A stretch of DNA of 64,000 nucleotides from Herbidospora cretacea (GTDB lineage Bacteria > Actinomycetota > Actinomycetes > Streptosporangiales > Streptosporangiaceae): NCBI RefSeq assembly GCF_001570605.1, contig NZ_BBXG01000027.1, positions 58,080 through 122,079 of the forward strand. The letters are read 5' to 3'. Every line of letters starts with the position of its first letter. Positions within the stretch are counted from its first letter, which is position 1. Under the pieces are notes generated by a model that searched no databases, was not told the origin of the DNA, and was given only the letters and a program-made list of their open reading frames with translations. Positions 10,102 to 19,424 of this stretch are shown in pieces. The position numbers and the translations under genes are program-made.

Positions 10102-10159
10102 AACCCGCTCGGAAATTCTCCGCCTCAGGCAACCGCCGATCTCATCGAGCGAGCCCGCG

Positions 10160-11320
10160 ATGGCATGTCACCGTGCGCGGGCGCCCACCGGAAGGCTTGG
10201 ACAGTTGGCCCGCTCTTACGGCTTCCTCAGCACCCATCCCCCTACACGATGCGGACTGGCGACCTTCAACTCCGCCCTGGCCGCCCACCTCAACGGGGGT
10301 CACGGCATCGTCCGCGTCACCGCTGAGGGCGATGACGAACGGCCCCTGCCGGGGGTGGTGCACACCTGGGCGGCCCTTGAGCCCGGCGGCTGGTCCGACG
10401 CCGCCACGGCCCTCAACCGCCACGACGTGGCCATCGTCCAGCACGAATTCGGCATCTACCCCGGCGCGGACGGCCGGGACCTGCTGCCGCTGCTGCGGAG
10501 GCTGTCGGTGCCGAGCGTCGTGGTGCTGCACACCGTGCTGGTCCGGCCGACCCCCGCCCAGAAGGTGCTGCTGGAGGAGATCGCCGACGCCGCGGGGGCG
10601 ATCGTGCTGATGACCGGCACCGCCCGTGACCGGCTGCTGGCGGGTTACCGCGTCGACCCGGCGAAGGTCTCGGTGATCCCCCACGGGACCGCCGACCACA
10701 TGCGCGTCCCCGCGCGGCGGCACGCCCGCCCCCACCTGCTGACCTGGGGGCTGATCGGGCCCGGCAAGGGCATCGAGTGGGCCGTTCGGGCGCTCCCGCA
10801 TCTCGGGGACCTCGCGCCGACGTACACGATCGCCGGGAAGACCCACCCCAAGGTGCTGGAACTGCAGGGCGAGTCCTATCGGGACGGCCTCCGCGAGATC
10901 GCCGGCCGGCTGGGGGTGGCCTCCTCCGTCCGGCACGACGCGGTCTACCGGGACCAGGAATCGCTGAGCCTGCTGGTGCGGTCGGCGGACGTCGTCGTCC
11001 TGCCGTACGACTCGACCGAGCAGGTCACCTCGGGGGTGCTGATCGAGGCGGTGGCCGCCGGGGTGCCCGTGGTCGCCACCACGTTCCCGCACGCCGTGGA
11101 GCTGCTGACGGACGGTCCGGGACTGCTGGTGCCGCACCGGGACCCCGTGGCGCTCGCCGCCGCCGTCCGCCGCGTCCTCACCGAACCGGGGCTGGCCGAC
11201 GAGCTGACCGGGCGGACCCACGCGCTGGCCTCGGCGCCGCTGTGGCCCTCGGTCGCCGCGCGCTACGCCGCGCTCGTGGGGTCGCTGCCGGCCGAACGGC
11301 CGACCGCGGCGTTGCGATGA
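10160..11320 (+). CDS. Second GT4-family glycosyltransferase
   Basis: From ATG 10160 (MACHRARAPTGRLGQ) the product is 386 residues. Reading frame continues upstream to 10025, but that part is Arg/Pro-rich and unlike the fold. A TTG at 10205 is another possible start. GT-B features are GFLSTHPPTRCGLATFN at the start, the VQHEFGIYPG acceptor-side loop, the HGTADHM hinge, and DSTEQVTSGVLIEAVAAGVPVV in place of the usual E-x7-E region. It resembles GT4 proteins that act with GH130-type partners. Its stop overlaps the next start as ATGA, indicating coupled translation. Confidence 0.8.
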   Translation: MACHRARAPTGRLGQLARSYGFLSTHPPTRCGLATFNSALAAHLNGGHGIVRVTAEGDDERPLPGVVHTWAALEPGGWSDAATALNRHDVAIVQHEFGIYPGADGRDLLPLLRRLSVPSVVVLHTVLVRPTPAQKVLLEEIADAAGAIVLMTGTARDRLLAGYRVDPAKVSVIPHGTADHMRVPARRHARPHLLTWGLIGPGKGIEWAVRALPHLGDLAPTYTIAGKTHPKVLELQGESYRDGLREIAGRLGVASSVRHDAVYRDQESLSLLVRSADVVVLPYDSTEQVTSGVLIEAVAAGVPVVATTFPHAVELLTDGPGLLVPHRDPVALAAAVRRVLTEPGLADELTGRTHALASAPLWPSVAARYAALVGSLPAERPTAALR

Positions 11321-12321
11321 TCCCTTCGCCGCCGGGGTTCCGGCATCTCGTCCGGCTGAGCGACGACACCGGCCTGTTCGAGCACGCGCGGCACGCCGTG
11401 GTCCGCCGCGAGCACGGCTACTGCACCGACGACGTCGCCCGGGGGCTGGTCGTGGTCAGCCGGGAGCCGAGCCCGTCCCATCGGCTGATCCGGTTGTCGG
11501 AGTCGTACCTGACCTTCCTGACCCACGCGCAGGACGAGTCGGGCGCTTTCCGCAACCGGCTCGGGTTCGACCGGCACTGGTCCGACGAGCCGGGGCTCGG
11601 CGACTGGTGGGGGCGGGCGATGTGGGGCCTCGGCACCGCGGCGGCCCGCAACGCCACCTCCTGGGTGCGGCAGGAGGCGCTGGCCGCCTTCCTCACCGGG
11701 GCCCGGCAGCGGTCTCCTCATGTCCGCGCCATGGCCTTCGCCGGGCTCGGCGCGGCCGAGATGCTACGGGCCAACCCGGACAGCGCGGTGGCCGCCGAGC
11801 TGCTGACCGACGCCGCCGAGGCGATCGGCACCCCGGCCGAGGATCCTTCCTGGACGTGGCCGCAGCCCTTCCTGGCCTACGCCAACGCCGCGCTGGCCGA
11901 AGTGGTCATCGCGGCCGGCGAGCTGAGCGGTGACCGGCGGCTCCTCGGCAGTGGCCTGCGGTCGCTCGCTTGGCTGTGCGGCGCCCAGACGCGCGAGGGC
12001 CGTTATTCGGTCGTCCCCGTCGGCGGCTGGCGGCCGGGTGAGCCCCGGGCCCGCCACGACCAGCAGCCGATCGAGGTGGCCGCGCTCGCCGACGCCTGCG
12101 CCACCGCCGCGCTGGCCTCGGGCGACCCGTCGTGGCAGGAGGGGATCGTCCGGGCGGCGGCCTGGTTCCAGGGCGACAACGACGCCGGCGCGCCGATGTG
12201 GGACCCCTCGACCGGCGGCGGCTACGACGGCCTGACCGAGAACGGCCCCAACCTGAACCAGGGAGCGGAGTCCACCATCGCGCTGATCTCCACCATGCAG
12301 CGGCACCGGGAGCTGCCGTGA
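11317..12321 (+). CDS. Alpha/alpha-toroid-like glycan-processing protein
   Basis: This 334-residue protein starts at ATG 11317 (ATGA overlap with the upstream stop). It is built of Ala/Leu-rich helical hairpins typical of an (alpha/alpha)6 toroid. Conserved-looking patches are HGYCTDDVARGL, GDWWGRAMWGLG, ARHDQQPIEVAALADAC and YDGLTENGPNLNQGAEST, the last two resembling active-site segments of toroid glycosidases. In other bacteria such a domain can be fused to or encoded beside GT4 enzymes and is often labelled glycosyltransferase by association. No signal peptide is seen. Its place between a GT4 and a GH130 suggests it trims or modifies the same cytoplasmic glycan. The catalytic residues are not identified. 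Confidence 0.7.
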   Translation: MIPSPPGFRHLVRLSDDTGLFEHARHAVVRREHGYCTDDVARGLVVVSREPSPSHRLIRLSESYLTFLTHAQDESGAFRNRLGFDRHWSDEPGLGDWWGRAMWGLGTAAARNATSWVRQEALAAFLTGARQRSPHVRAMAFAGLGAAEMLRANPDSAVAAELLTDAAEAIGTPAEDPSWTWPQPFLAYANAALAEVVIAAGELSGDRRLLGSGLRSLAWLCGAQTREGRYSVVPVGGWRPGEPRARHDQQPIEVAALADACATAALASGDPSWQEGIVRAAAWFQGDNDAGAPMWDPSTGGGYDGLTENGPNLNQGAESTIALISTMQRHRELP

Positions 12322-13796
12322 CCGGCGGCGATCTGGCCACCCGGCTCCCCCAGACGATCGCACCGGACCCCCGCCGGGTGATCGTCAAGCTGTTCGTGCC
12401 GGGCGAGGACGCCGCCCTCACCCGGACGAGGGCAGCCGCGCTGATCGAGCGCATCATGCTGCTCGGCTCGGAGGCGACGGCGGACCTGCTCCACCGGACG
12501 CTCGAACGCTTCGGCGCCCGCCACGACGACCTGGAGGCGACCTTCGCCCACCACTGCGACTTGGTGGGCCACCGGATCCCCCGCGACGCCGAGCTGCCGG
12601 CGCCCACCCGTCTCCTGGTCGGCGCCTACTTCAGCCACGAGTACGCCGTCGAGGCGGCGGCGCTCTGCAACCCCTCGATGGTTCCCCACCCCGACCAGGC
12701 GGGTCTCGATCCCGGCTGTCTCCGGGTGGCGGTCAGCCTGCGGCAGATCGGCGAGGGCCACCTGTCGTCCATCGGCTTCCTCACCGCCGTGGTCACCCCC
12801 GGCCCCGCCATGGTCCTGGACGACCGGTGCGGCCCGCCGTCCGTCGGGCACAGGCACCCGACGCGGCACCGCCGCGACCTGCTGGCCGCCGGTCTGTCGG
12901 ACGACGCCTGGGACAACGAGGCCTCGGCCGCCATGCTGGAGTCGCTGCCCGACCGGTTCACCGACGACGACTTCGAACAGGCCGTCGCCCGCCTGCCCGC
13001 CGACCTGCTCACCCGCACCACCACGCAGCGGACCCTCGACGAACTGCGCAGGGCCACCCGCGCCGACTACGCGGTCACCTTCCCGGTCGGCCTCCCCCTG
13101 CACCGCCGGGTGCTCTGGCCCGCGATCGAGGCCGAGTCCAACGGCATGGAGGACGCCCGCTTCGTCAAGATCCGCGAGGAGGACGGCCGGGATTCCTACC
13201 GGGCCACGTACACCGCCTACGACGGCCGGCACATCCGCTCACACCAGATAGCCAGCGACGACCTGCGCCACTTCGAGATCACCCCGATGCGCGGCCCGGC
13301 CTCGGTCAACAAGGGCATGGCCCTGTTTCCCCGCCAGGTGGCCGGCCGCACCCTGGCGCTGTGCCGCTCCGACGGCGAGACGATCGGCCTGACCACCCTC
13401 GACGCCCACCACATGTGGCAGGCCCCGGTGCCCCTTCACACGCCGCGCCACAGCTGGGAGCTGATCCAGGTGGGCAACTGCGGGTCGCCGATCGAGACCG
13501 AGCACGGCTGGCTGGTCCTGACCCACGGCGTGGGCCCGATGCGCGACTACGCGATCGGCGCCCTGCTGCTCGACCTCGACGAGCCCGACCGCGTCATCGC
13601 CGAGCTCCCCGGCCCTCTGCTGAGCTCGCGGGGCCCGGAACGCGACGGCTACGTCCCCAACGTCGTCTACTCCTGCGGCGGCCTGCTGCACGAGGGCGTC
13701 GTGTGGATTCCCTACGGCGCGAGTGACACCCGCATCGGGTTCGCCACTGTGCCCCTGGCCACCCTGATCGAGGCCATGCGACCGGACGTCCTCTGA
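12318..13796 (+). CDS. GH130-family beta-mannoside phosphorylase or mannosidase
   Basis: This 492-residue protein starts at GTG 12318 (GTGA overlap). About 200 N-terminal helical residues precede a five-bladed propeller. GH130-like signatures in the propeller are ESNGMEDARFVKI, GPASVNKGMALFP, GNCGSPIETEHGWLVLTHGVG and RDYAIGALLLDLDEP. GH130 enzymes phosphorolyse or hydrolyse beta-1,2- or beta-1,4-mannosidic bonds, and phosphorylases can run in the synthetic direction. There is no signal peptide, consistent with cytoplasmic phosphorolysis. The helical N-terminal extension is unusual for short GH130 phosphorylases. It closes the operon; the next 270 bases contain no gene I can support. Confidence 0.88.
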   Translation: MTGGDLATRLPQTIAPDPRRVIVKLFVPGEDAALTRTRAAALIERIMLLGSEATADLLHRTLERFGARHDDLEATFAHHCDLVGHRIPRDAELPAPTRLLVGAYFSHEYAVEAAALCNPSMVPHPDQAGLDPGCLRVAVSLRQIGEGHLSSIGFLTAVVTPGPAMVLDDRCGPPSVGHRHPTRHRRDLLAAGLSDDAWDNEASAAMLESLPDRFTDDDFEQAVARLPADLLTRTTTQRTLDELRRATRADYAVTFPVGLPLHRRVLWPAIEAESNGMEDARFVKIREEDGRDSYRATYTAYDGRHIRSHQIASDDLRHFEITPMRGPASVNKGMALFPRQVAGRTLALCRSDGETIGLTTLDAHHMWQAPVPLHTPRHSWELIQVGNCGSPIETEHGWLVLTHGVGPMRDYAIGALLLDLDEPDRVIAELPGPLLSSRGPERDGYVPNVVYSCGGLLHEGVVWIPYGASDTRIGFATVPLATLIEAMRPDVL

Positions 13797-14068
13797 TCAG
13801 GGACGACTGCGCGTGGCCGAAACCGGTCGCCGACCTCATCAGCGACCCGCGCTTTCCCCGGCCCACGAGGCGGAGACCCCTTCGGGCGGTCAGAGAACTG
13901 TCGCGGTGCCGCCGAGGAACGGCCCGTCGTGCCGCGCTGACGCACCCGCCATGACACCTGAGCACGACCACCGTTCGGTCGACAGATCAGTCACAATTCC
14001 GCGATAAGGGAATACCTTTCCTCGCGAGTATTTATGGCGGATTTAGAGAAAATCCCGCGACGACGACT

Positions 14069-14808
14069 TTGTCCATTGTCGTCGGTCGTTGTGCCGCGGC
14101 CATGCGCGGCGGGCTGGGCCTGGTCGCGAGCGTCGCCGGGCTGCTCGGGGTGACACTCCAGCTCGGCTACAGCCCCGGCGCGCACGCCCTGGAGGCCAAC
14201 GCGCGCAAGGCCATCGCGCTGCCGGAGAGCCGGGCGGAGCTGGCGGCGGCGGGGCTGGCGGCGAAGGCCGTGCACGCGGACCTGCTGGAGCGGCAGCGGG
14301 CCGTACGGGAGATCGCGGCCGACGTCCTGCTCCTGGACCTGGAGCTGTACGGCCACCGGGAACTCGACCGCGTCCACGAGCTGTGCCAGGAGGGCCGGAA
14401 GGTCATCGTCTTCTCGGTCCTGGACGCGGGCGCGGCGGCCTTCCTGGCCAAGCACGAGAGCGGCGACTACTGCGTCGAGGTGATCAAGGACGTGGCGGCG
14501 GGCCGGCTGACCGTCACGCCGAGCATGGCCGGCGCGATGCACGCCGACGACCGGCGCAGCTCTCGCCCAACGAGCGCAAGGCGCTGCTGCTGTGGTTCCA
14601 GTCGATGTCGAAGGCCTCGGGGGCCCAGCGGATGGGGATCACCGAGTCGACGGTGCGTCCGTACATCATGCGGGCCCGCGCCAAGTACGCCGCCGTGGGC
14701 CGGCACGCCACGTCCAAGGACGCGCTGCTGGCCCGCGCCATCGAAGACGGGCTGATCACGACGGCGGAGGTCCGGGAGTACCGGTCGCGCGCCCGTCGGG
14801 ACGGCTGA
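14069..14808 (+). pseudogene. Degenerate response regulator with frameshift before its HTH domain
   Basis: One frame encodes a receiver-like part (ADVLLLDLELYGH with the phospho-acceptor Asp, and DAGAAAFLAKHE with the conserved Lys) until about 14550. The C-terminal HTH (LSPNERKALLLWFQSMSKAS, then MGITESTVRPYIMRARAKY) continues in another frame to 14808. Loss of one base near 14551-14558 explains the break. The N-terminus also lacks the paired acidic residues expected after the first strand (VVGRCAAAMRGGL), and the segment between VIVFS and DAGAAAF is too short for a receiver. Several lesions together favour a real pseudogene over a sequencing error. No partner histidine kinase is nearby. Confidence 0.65.
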
Positions 14809-14871
14809 GGCCGCGCGACCCGGAGGATCAGGGCGCGCGGCGATTTGCGTTCCGCGCGGACACGTCCCAGC

Positions 14872-14979
14872 ATGGCCCGGGTGAAGCCCTGGGTGAAGGT
14901 CGTCTGTCTGGTCCTGGTCGTGAGTCTCGCCGGCGCGGCGCTGGTGTCGGCGGTGGATCTCTTCCTGTCGTTCGTCTAG
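14872..14979 (+). CDS. Possible 35-residue single-helix membrane peptide
   Basis: ATG 14872 opens MARVKPWVKVVCLVLVVSLA and continues with a hydrophobic GAALVSAVDLFLSFV before TAG. The composition (basic start and one membrane-length helix) is that of a small membrane protein. There is no clear Shine-Dalgarno sequence. Its stop shares the palindrome CTAG (14976-14979) with the stop of the convergent DUF4132 gene. Confidence 0.45.
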   Translation: MARVKPWVKVVCLVLVVSLAGAALVSAVDLFLSFV

Positions 14980-17012
14980 AGGCTCCGGATCTGGCGGGTG
15001 ATCGACGGATCGGTGATAGCGGTGTCGTCCGCCAGCAGGAGGGCCTTGCTGATGATCAGCGACAGCCGCCCGTCCTCCTCGAACGGCAGGAACAGCCCCT
15101 TCGGCGACGACCGGCCGGCCACGACGCACAGGTAGGCGTCGTCGGGCTCCATCAGGACGTTGGCCGAGCCGAGGTGGATCTTGTAGGTGCGCAGGTCGCC
15201 CCGGACCACCAGGAAGCGGCCGGTCAGGGTGCAGCGGTCGGCGACGGCGAGGCGCGGCAGCAGCCGGGCCAGGGCGTCGCGGCGGACCTCGGCGGAGGAC
15301 GACAACTCGGCGACCGCGCCCCTCCGCCAGTAGTCGCGCAGGCGGCCCGATTCCCGGTCGGCCCACCCGGGATCGGCCGCGATCGAGGTGACCCCCACGA
15401 ACAGGTCGACGTCGCGCATCGCCTCGCTGAACAGCAGCGGAGGGACCTCCGCCAGCGGGACGTCGCGCCAGCCGTCGTCCCACTCGTCGACCGGCTCGAC
15501 GCCGGACGGCCGCTGGAAGCGGACCTCGCCGGTGACGGCGTGGTCCGCGTCGTGCAGGCTGTGGGCAAGGGTCGCCCGCCATCGGCCGCCCGCCAGGAGG
15601 CGTCTGGCCCGGTCGTCGTAGCCGCCCTCCCAGTGGCCCATGTAAGGGGCCTGCCAGCCGCGGTCCTTCAGCAGCGCGTAGAGCCGGGAGTAGACCACGA
15701 CGTGGTCCGCGAAGCGGAGCGAGGTGGTCCCCGCCGCCTCCTCAGCCGGGGTCAGCGGGTAGATCTCACGGAAGGCCTGCTTGAACGGCTGCTTGATCTC
15801 CTTGTGTTGGACGACCTCCCGCCAGGCCCGCACCTCCTCCACCGTGGCCCGCGCCGGATGCCACAACCGCACCGGCACGTCGGGGACGGTCAGGCCCAGC
15901 TCGGCCCGCCACACTCCCGGTTCGACCTCGAACTCCCAGATCACCCGGTCGGCCATCGGGTTGCCGGCCAGCTGGCGGTAGGGCGGCGGCGTCGCGCTGG
16001 TGTATCCGGCCTCCAGCGCCCGGGCCAGCGTGACCTGGTGCTGCCTGGCCTGCTTGACCAGGTCCCTCAGGCGGGTGACCTCCTCGGGGTGGTCGCGCCG
16101 GACGGCGGCGGGCACCGACTTCACCTTCTTGTCGCCGTGCCACCACGACAGTTCGACCCCGTCGTCCACGGAGATCACCGCGACGTGCTCGCCGACCTGC
16201 CGGCGCAGCCGCCCGTCGGGCATCCGGAACGCGACGTCGAGGCGCTCGGCGAGTGCGGAGACCATGCGCTTGAGCTTGCGGTCGAGCTCCTTGATCACGC
16301 CCGCGTGCCGGGCGATCCGCCGGGCGGTCCGCATGGAGTTGATCGCCTCGGGGGTCGGCAGCTCCTCGACCGCGCGGGCGATCTCGTAGAGCAGCGCCAT
16401 CGAGGGCAGCGTCCTGGCCTGGGTGGGGGCCACCGCGATGCCCCGGACGAGACCGTCGAGCACGTCGGGCAGCCAAGGCTCGTCCCGGTGGAGCGCCACC
16501 CGGACGGCCCGGCCGACGGCGGACTCGTCGCCGTCGAAGGCTTTGGTCGTGTACGGGATCTCGCCCGCCTGGACGGCCCGCGCCCTGGCCTCGGCCGCCT
16601 CCACCGCGACCCGGGCGAACTCGACGTAGCCCGGCTGGTCGGCCAGCCAGTCGAGCGTCGCCACGGGCGTCGGCCGGAACATCACCCCGTCGTCCCGGGG
16701 CGACGTCTCTCGCGGCGACGAGTCCCAGCGTCGGGGGTCCCAGCTGGTGATCAGCGTCCTCTGGCCCGCCGCGATGGCGCCCACCTGCTCGGCGAAATGG
16801 GCGCGTCCGTCGTCGTCGAGACCGGCCAGTCCGGCGGCCACGAGGGCGGGGAGGCTCCACGGCCCGGCCAGCAGCCGTTCGGCCAGGGCGCGGCCCGGCT
16901 GGGAAAGCCGTCGCAGGTCGGCGTCGGGGAACGCGGCGGGCCACTGCGCGGGGTCGCGCCACGGCCCATTGAGCAGGGCGGAAAGGCCCTGGGTGATGTC
17001 CATGTCCGTCAT
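14976..17012 (-). CDS. DUF4132 protein (shorter paralogue)
   Basis: This 678-residue protein starts at ATG 17012 (MTDMDITQG), 5 bases after the stop of the upstream paralogue; ATG 17003 is an alternative. The C-terminal third carries the DUF4132 signature, including GDLRTYKIHLGSANVLMEP, LFLPFEEDG and LLADDTAITDPSITRQ. KQAFREIYPLTPAEE lies near the middle. The family includes E. coli proteins once called MolR; its biochemical role is not established. The paralogue upstream shares these blocks at the same spacing but has a longer N-terminus. Both lie in one operon behind a small beta-grasp protein ending in Gly-Gly. No signal peptide or membrane helix is seen. Confidence 0.85.
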   Translation of the reverse strand: MTDMDITQGLSALLNGPWRDPAQWPAAFPDADLRRLSQPGRALAERLLAGPWSLPALVAAGLAGLDDDGRAHFAEQVGAIAAGQRTLITSWDPRRWDSSPRETSPRDDGVMFRPTPVATLDWLADQPGYVEFARVAVEAAEARARAVQAGEIPYTTKAFDGDESAVGRAVRVALHRDEPWLPDVLDGLVRGIAVAPTQARTLPSMALLYEIARAVEELPTPEAINSMRTARRIARHAGVIKELDRKLKRMVSALAERLDVAFRMPDGRLRRQVGEHVAVISVDDGVELSWWHGDKKVKSVPAAVRRDHPEEVTRLRDLVKQARQHQVTLARALEAGYTSATPPPYRQLAGNPMADRVIWEFEVEPGVWRAELGLTVPDVPVRLWHPARATVEEVRAWREVVQHKEIKQPFKQAFREIYPLTPAEEAAGTTSLRFADHVVVYSRLYALLKDRGWQAPYMGHWEGGYDDRARRLLAGGRWRATLAHSLHDADHAVTGEVRFQRPSGVEPVDEWDDGWRDVPLAEVPPLLFSEAMRDVDLFVGVTSIAADPGWADRESGRLRDYWRRGAVAELSSSAEVRRDALARLLPRLAVADRCTLTGRFLVVRGDLRTYKIHLGSANVLMEPDDAYLCVVAGRSSPKGLFLPFEEDGRLSLIISKALLLADDTAITDPSITRQIRSL

Positions 17013-17017
17013 TTCGG

Positions 17018-19423
17018 TCAGGTGCGGAGCTGATGGGTGATGGTCGGATCGGTGATCGCGGTGTCGTCGGCCAGCAGGAAGGCCTTGGACAGCACGACCG
17101 ACAACATGCCGCCCTCCTCCTCGAACGGGAGGAACACCCGGTCGCCCGCCCCGGTCGGGACGATGCACAGGTAGGCGTCGTCGGGCTCCATCAGGATGTT
17201 GCCGGAGCCCAGGTGGATCTTGTACGTGCGCAGGTCGCCCCGGACGACCAGGAACCGGTCGGTGAGGGCGCAGCGGTCGGCGATGGCCAGGCGGGGCAGC
17301 AGCCGGGCCAGCGCGTCGCGCCTGACCTTGGCGCTCTCGGCGAGGTCGCCGAAGCCGTAGGACCGCCAGTAGTCGCCCTCGCCCTCGGGGTCGAGCCCGG
17401 TCGAGGTGACGCCCACGGCGAGATCGGCGTCCCGCAGCGCCTCCGACAGGTCGAGCCGCGGGACCTCGGTCAGCGGGACCAGGGTGGCCGGGTTGTCGTA
17501 CTCGCGGTAGAGGCCGTCGTAGAAGCGCAGGTCACCGCTGACGCAGATCGACGCCAAGTGATCGTCGTCGTAGGGGCCCAGGTGGAAGTCCCAGGCGGCG
17601 GTGAGGCCGCCGGGCAGCCGCCTGGTGGCGGTGCACCGGTCGGATCCGCCCGCGCCGTCCCACCAGCCGAGCGACAGGCCCGACCAGCCGCGCTCGGTGA
17701 TCAGCGCCTTGGCCTGGCCGTAGCGGAGCAGGTGGCCGGCGAAGCGGCGCGAGTGGTCGCGGGCGCCCTCCTCGGCGGGGGTCAGCGGGTAGATCTCGCG
17801 GAAGGCCTGCTTGAACGGCTGGCGCAGACCCCGGTCGAGCAGGTGGTCGCGCCAGACGCGCACCTCGTCGGGGGTGTGGCCGAGCGGGTGCCACAGCCGG
17901 ACCTCGGTCTCGGGGCCGGGCTGGATCCGGTCTCCCGCCGGGCCGGTCAGCTCCCACGCGCCGCCGACCTGGACGGGCAGCCCCGCCGGGCCCTGGACGA
18001 TCTCCCAGATGAGCGTGCGGGCGAAGAATCCGGTGACCGGGTGGTCGAGGTAGAGCGCGCGGACGTCGTGCCAGCTCCAGGTGCGCCCGGCGGCCAGCGC
18101 GCGTTCGACCCGGAACCGCTCGGCGGGGAGGGCCTTCTTCAGCTCCTTGGCGGTGGCCCGGAACTCGGCCAGCAGCGCGCGGTCGACGCTCTTGGGGACC
18201 GTCTTGCGGCCCTCGAAGGTGATCGCGCCGGTCACGGAGAGGGTCAGCCCGTCGCGGGTGCGGGTGCCGTCGGGGCCGAGGCCGAAGGCGGGCACGGTGC
18301 GTTCGAGGAGCTGGTCGGGGGTGAGTCCCTCGCGGGCGCCGATCGACTCCAGGATCCCGGCGACCTTGGTCAGGATGCTCTTCCTGCGGACCTTCGCCTG
18401 CACCCGGGCGAGAGGGGCGACCACGTCGAGGCCGCCGATCCGGTCGAGCACGTTGAGCGCCGCGTTGGCCACCCGCTCGTTGCGCGCGTTGGGGCCGGAG
18501 CCGCCGATCCCCGTGCCGGTGGCCAGGGCGACCTCGCCGAGCAGGCCGACCGCCCAGGGCTCGTCGACGACCTCGCAGGTCCAGAGCATGCCGCGCAGGA
18601 GGTCGGCGGTGCGCTTGTCGAGGTAGGTGACGACGTCGCGGTAGCCGTTGTGCCACGTCTGCTCGCGGTAGCCGGGCACCCGGCCGAGGACCTCGCGGAG
18701 CAGGGCGGTGCTCTCGGGGGTGAGCAGCTCACGGGCGCGGTCGGTCCAGCCCTTGGGCGGGGTGGCCGTGGTGGCGGTGATCCAGTGGCGCAGCAGCGGG
18801 AGCGAGCCGGCCGCGCCGAGACGGGCGCCGTACTCCTCGCGCAGCAGGGCGGCGAAAGGGTCGACGGCGGGTACCGCGGCGTGCGCGGCCTCGACCGGAT
18901 CTTCGGCCAGCTGCGCCGCAAGGAGATCGTGGAGGACGCGCCGCGCCGTCGAATCCGCGGGATAGACGACCCCCGCCATGTCCTTGCGTGCCTGGAGGAG
19001 GAGCGGCAGCAGGGGCCCGAGCTCGGTGGGTGTCAGGTCTTTGATCGCGGCGATCGGGACGCGATAGCGATAGTCGGTCAGCGGCTTGTCGGGGAGGGCC
19101 ACGACCGCCCTCCACAGCAGGTCGCGCTGGTCCGGCGTCCACTTCAACTTGCGCTGGGCCAGCCGCAGGTCGGTCTCGTTGCCGGTGACGCCGTTGGCGG
19201 TGTGCCTGATCAGGTGTGCCCACAGGGCCATGGCCCTCCATTCGGGCTCGCCCCAGCCGGTGGAGTGCTGGTCGACCAGTCTGAGGTCGACACGCAGGTG
19301 GTGGGCGTCGTGGCCGGGAGTCAGCAAGGTGTCGTCGAAGGAGGCGAACAGCTCCAGCGTCGCCGGGTCGAGCTCGTCGAGCCAGTCGCGGTGCCGCGCC
19401 GGGAGGCCGTCGAGGACGCCCAT
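17018..19423 (-). CDS. DUF4132 protein (longer paralogue)
   Basis: This 801-residue protein starts at ATG 19423, one base after the stop of the beta-grasp gene, which implies translational coupling. The N-terminal 450 residues are helical and HEAT-like, including a stretch around VANAALNVLDRIGGLDVVA and a long Leu/Arg-rich region. The C-terminal half is DUF4132, with QPFKQAFREIYPLTPAEE, GDLRTYKIHLGSGNILMEP and LLADDTAITDPTITHQ. It is clearly duplicated relative to the downstream gene. A scaffold or enzyme role with the Gly-Gly protein is inference from operon structure. No catalytic triad or nucleotide-binding loop is recognised. Confidence 0.87.
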   Translation of the reverse strand: MGVLDGLPARHRDWLDELDPATLELFASFDDTLLTPGHDAHHLRVDLRLVDQHSTGWGEPEWRAMALWAHLIRHTANGVTGNETDLRLAQRKLKWTPDQRDLLWRAVVALPDKPLTDYRYRVPIAAIKDLTPTELGPLLPLLLQARKDMAGVVYPADSTARRVLHDLLAAQLAEDPVEAAHAAVPAVDPFAALLREEYGARLGAAGSLPLLRHWITATTATPPKGWTDRARELLTPESTALLREVLGRVPGYREQTWHNGYRDVVTYLDKRTADLLRGMLWTCEVVDEPWAVGLLGEVALATGTGIGGSGPNARNERVANAALNVLDRIGGLDVVAPLARVQAKVRRKSILTKVAGILESIGAREGLTPDQLLERTVPAFGLGPDGTRTRDGLTLSVTGAITFEGRKTVPKSVDRALLAEFRATAKELKKALPAERFRVERALAAGRTWSWHDVRALYLDHPVTGFFARTLIWEIVQGPAGLPVQVGGAWELTGPAGDRIQPGPETEVRLWHPLGHTPDEVRVWRDHLLDRGLRQPFKQAFREIYPLTPAEEGARDHSRRFAGHLLRYGQAKALITERGWSGLSLGWWDGAGGSDRCTATRRLPGGLTAAWDFHLGPYDDDHLASICVSGDLRFYDGLYREYDNPATLVPLTEVPRLDLSEALRDADLAVGVTSTGLDPEGEGDYWRSYGFGDLAESAKVRRDALARLLPRLAIADRCALTDRFLVVRGDLRTYKIHLGSGNILMEPDDAYLCIVPTGAGDRVFLPFEEEGGMLSVVLSKAFLLADDTAITDPTITHQLRT

Positions 19424-19424
19424 G

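Noticed and set aside
10025..10159. N-terminal extension of the second glycosyltransferase
   Set aside because: Composition is unlike the fold and the segment contains a strong hairpin; ATG 10160 gives a normal-length GT4.
14540..14570. Programmed frameshift in the response-regulator region
   Set aside because: No slippery heptamer or downstream structure stands out, and the same gene lacks its acidic pocket and part of the receiver, so decay is simpler.
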